Shown here: positions 40,326 to 41,941 of the stretch, in pieces | How positions within the stretch are numbered: the stretch's first letter is position 1 | Layout: every line of letters begins with the position of its first letter | Assembly (NCBI GenBank): GCA_031410915.1 | Contig: JANNZY010000023.1 | Span: forward strand, 1-41,941 | DNA from: WLMZ01 sp031410915 | Lineage (GTDB): Bacteria; Actinomycetota; Acidimicrobiia; Acidimicrobiales; Ilumatobacteraceae | Reading direction: 5' to 3' | DNA: 41,941 bases | The notes under the pieces: model-generated | Database searches by the model: none | Told to the model about the DNA's origin: nothing | The model's input: the letters and a program-made list of their open reading frames with translations, nothing else | Made by a program: the position numbers and the translations under genes

Positions 40326-41363
40326 ATGACCACGCCCAGTTCGCCGACGGCGATCACGATGTCCGATCAGTTGAGCTTCGGGTCGGATCAGGCGCCCGGC
40401 ATTCGGCGAACCGGGGTCGCCCGGTTTCGCTACGTACACGAGGTCACTGGCGACCCGGCGAGCGACGCCGAGATCGCACGCATTCAAGCCCTGGCGATTC
40501 CGCCGGCGTGGACGCAGGTGTGGATCGCAGCGGATGCATCGAGCCACCTGCAAGCGACTGGTCGCGATGCTCGTGGTCGCAAGCAGTACCGCTACCACGC
40601 TGAGTTCACGGCGAGCCGAGCCGAGAACAAGTTCGCCGACCTCGTCGCCTTCGGGTTCAGGCTCGGGGCGCTGCGTCGGCGTGTCACGCGAGATCTGGCA
40701 CGCAACGACTTGGGCCATGACCGTGTCGTTGCGACCGTCATCCGTTTGATGGACATCACCAGTTTGCGGATCGGCAACATCGAGTACGCGAACTCGAACG
40801 AGTCGTTCGGGCTCACGACTCTGCGCAATCAGCACGTCGCGGTGCGCGGCTCCACGATCCGACTCGCATTTCGTGGCAAGTCGGCGCACGACTTCGACGT
40901 ACGCGTCGACAACGCTCGTCTCGCGCGCATCGTTCGCCACTGTCAACACCTTCCGGGCCAGCAGTTGTTCGAGTACCGATCGGAAGGCGGCGACATCCGG
41001 CGCGTCAGCTCCAATGACGTCAACGGCTACCTCGGGGACCATGCCGGCCCGGGTGTGACCGCGAAGACCTTTCGGACGTGGAACGCAACCGTGCGTGCCG
41101 CTGATGGCCTCGCGGTGGCGAGCGAACACGCAGACACTCCGACCAAACGAGTGCTCAACGATGTGATCGACTCCGTCGCCGATCACCTCGGGAACACTCG
41201 GGCCGTGTGCAGGAGCAGCTACGTGCACCCGGCGGTGATCGAAAGCTACATCCAGGGCACACTGTTGCGCGGGTGGCAGCGGTCCGTCGGTGCCAAGCCG
41301 GCGGGCTTGACGGTGATCGAACGCAAAACGATTCGGCTTCTCCGGCGCGCGACGGCTCCTTGA
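40326..41363 (+). CDS. DNA topoisomerase IB (poxvirus-type)
   Basis: A 345-residue enzyme. Active-site elements: RATGRDARGRKQYRYH-like opening (QATGRDARGRKQYRYHAEF), MDITSLRIGNIEYANSN with the first catalytic Arg, LAFRGKSAHDFDV with Lys, AKTFRTWNATV with the second Arg, and nucleophile Tyr299 in CRSSYVHP. It relaxes supercoils by a 3'-phosphotyrosyl nick and needs no ATP. ATG 40326 follows a weak GGAG-containing stretch (GCGGAGCACCGAGTC). It is sporadic in bacteria and often accompanies stress and repair genes, as here. Confidence 0.93.
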   Translation: MTTPSSPTAITMSDQLSFGSDQAPGIRRTGVARFRYVHEVTGDPASDAEIARIQALAIPPAWTQVWIAADASSHLQATGRDARGRKQYRYHAEFTASRAENKFADLVAFGFRLGALRRRVTRDLARNDLGHDRVVATVIRLMDITSLRIGNIEYANSNESFGLTTLRNQHVAVRGSTIRLAFRGKSAHDFDVRVDNARLARIVRHCQHLPGQQLFEYRSEGGDIRRVSSNDVNGYLGDHAGPGVTAKTFRTWNATVRAADGLAVASEHADTPTKRVLNDVIDSVADHLGNTRAVCRSSYVHPAVIESYIQGTLLRGWQRSVGAKPAGLTVIERKTIRLLRRATAP

Positions 41364-41409
41364 TGGTCGCTACGTCTTGCGCCCGGCCACGTGGGGAATT
41401 GGGCAGAGC

Positions 41410-41538
41410 ATGGCACGACCCGACAACGAACCGGACCCCAACGAGCACTCCGACGAGAGGCCCGAACCCGATGAGATGGCCGACGCGGACATCGCCAACG
41501 GCGAGGGCGATCCAACGGCGGACGAACCAGGTGGCTGA
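41410..41538 (+). CDS. Possible small acidic protein
   Basis: A 42-residue open frame beginning MARPDNEPDPNEHSDERPEP, with 13 Asp/Glu in the first 30 residues and no hydrophobic core, so intrinsically disordered. It lies 46 bp after topoisomerase IB. A weak GGGCAGAG element precedes the ATG. Similar short acidic tails are common downstream of stress genes in this group, but I cannot name a family. Confidence 0.4.
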   Translation: MARPDNEPDPNEHSDERPEPDEMADADIANGEGDPTADEPGG

Positions 41539-41601
41539 GATTCACGCGGCGCCGTGGCGACGGCGATGAGTCTTCTTGGCCGGGCGCGTGTCGCGTGACC
41601 A

Positions 41602-41941
41602 TCATGTCTTCGGGAGCGGCTGACACATGGGGCACCACAGCGATGATCGCCCGGCGACGACGCTGCGCTCGAGCACGGTTGAACATGTCGGGCAGCGGGC
41701 GGGCTGAGCCCACCGTGCGCCGGTCAGCCAGCGCGGCCCGCGGGGTGTGTGCCCGGCACGGACGGTCGCACGCACGACACCCGCAAGCGCGCCGTGGAGG
41801 CGAGCCCACTCGTCATCGCGCAACGTGCGGATCGGCGTGTTCGGATGGACCCCGGCACGCCAGAGGATCTCGTCACTGCCGAAATTTCCGATCCCCGCGA
41901 GGCGGGTCTGGTCGATCAGGCCGGCCTTGATCGACCCGCGA
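41602..41941 (-). CDS. Fpg/Nei family DNA glycosylase, C-terminal part (runs off window)
   Basis: The last 112 residues of a formamidopyrimidine-DNA glycosylase/endonuclease VIII homologue; the 5' end is beyond 41941. GSIKAGLIDQTRLAGIGNFG followed by SDEILWRAGVHPNTP is the conserved helix-two-turn-helix. The C-terminal zinc finger has CPTCSTVLERSVVAGRSSLW and then CPMCQP with four Cys. In actinobacteria this would be an Nei2-like enzyme that removes oxidised bases. Because the N-terminal catalytic Pro/Glu lies outside, activity and exact subfamily cannot be judged here. Confidence 0.9.
   Translation of the reverse strand, partial: RGSIKAGLIDQTRLAGIGNFGSDEILWRAGVHPNTPIRTLRDDEWARLHGALAGVVRATVRAGHTPRGPRWLTGARWAQPARCPTCSTVLERSVVAGRSSLWCPMCQPLPKT

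Overview
The window reads as a high-GC Gram-positive chromosome. The dense coding in both directions, frequent GTG starts and GTGA/ATGA overlaps, and the gene content (a BTAD/AfsR-type regulator, SHOCT, GlsB and DUF2383 proteins, type IB topoisomerase, an Nei2-like glycosylase, several ECF sigma factors) fit Actinomycetota. An Acidimicrobiia (Ilumatobacter-like) lineage is my guess from style, not a demonstrated placement. I saw no rRNA, tRNA, CRISPR array, insertion sequence or phage gene.

Left part (1-8.6 kb): a DUF559/AbiEi-like gene bracketed by two copies of a hairpin-forming repeat; a ferritin-like/acyl-ACP-desaturase-type diiron protein; a minus-strand run of a broken dimethylformamidase-like gene, a lipoprotein alpha/beta hydrolase and a TauE/SafE permease; a YCII/DGPF protein coupled to an ECF42-type sigma factor; and a pair of membrane proteins (RDD plus an anchored extracytoplasmic protein).

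Middle part (8.6-23.5 kb): a DHA2-type drug exporter divergent from a TetR regulator with palindromes between them; a hybrid histidine kinase (PAS-HisKA-HATPase-REC-Hpt); a phosphatidylcholine synthase; a sarcosine-oxidase-like flavoenzyme; a two-gene unit of a small acidic-tailed protein and an unusual carboxylate-amine-ligase-like/transmembrane/FecR-like fusion, closed by a textbook terminator; and a sulfur/haem locus (truncated haemoglobin, two sister rhodaneses, a large BTAD-ATPase-TPR regulator). The divergent promoter of that locus carries two inverted heptamer pairs with 11-bp period, the layout of SARP boxes.

Right part (23.5-42 kb): a tightly overlapping operon of ECF sigma factor, zinc-finger anti-sigma, ABC ATPase and two membrane proteins ends in a MerB (organomercurial lyase) homologue. 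Its reading frame is interrupted by a single UGA where the second catalytic cysteine of MerB is expected, followed at the correct distance by a SECIS-like hairpin with a GGUC loop. This is the most interesting feature here: a probable selenocysteine-containing organomercurial-lyase-like protein. After it come a PAS-PAS-GAF-SpoIIE phosphatase, a FAS1 lipoprotein/ABC exporter/tether operon, small stress-type membrane proteins, a PASTA-domain membrane protein, a DUF2383 protein, a trehalose-synthase-like GH13 enzyme, topoisomerase IB and the 3' part of a formamidopyrimidine/endonuclease VIII-type DNA glycosylase that runs off the window.
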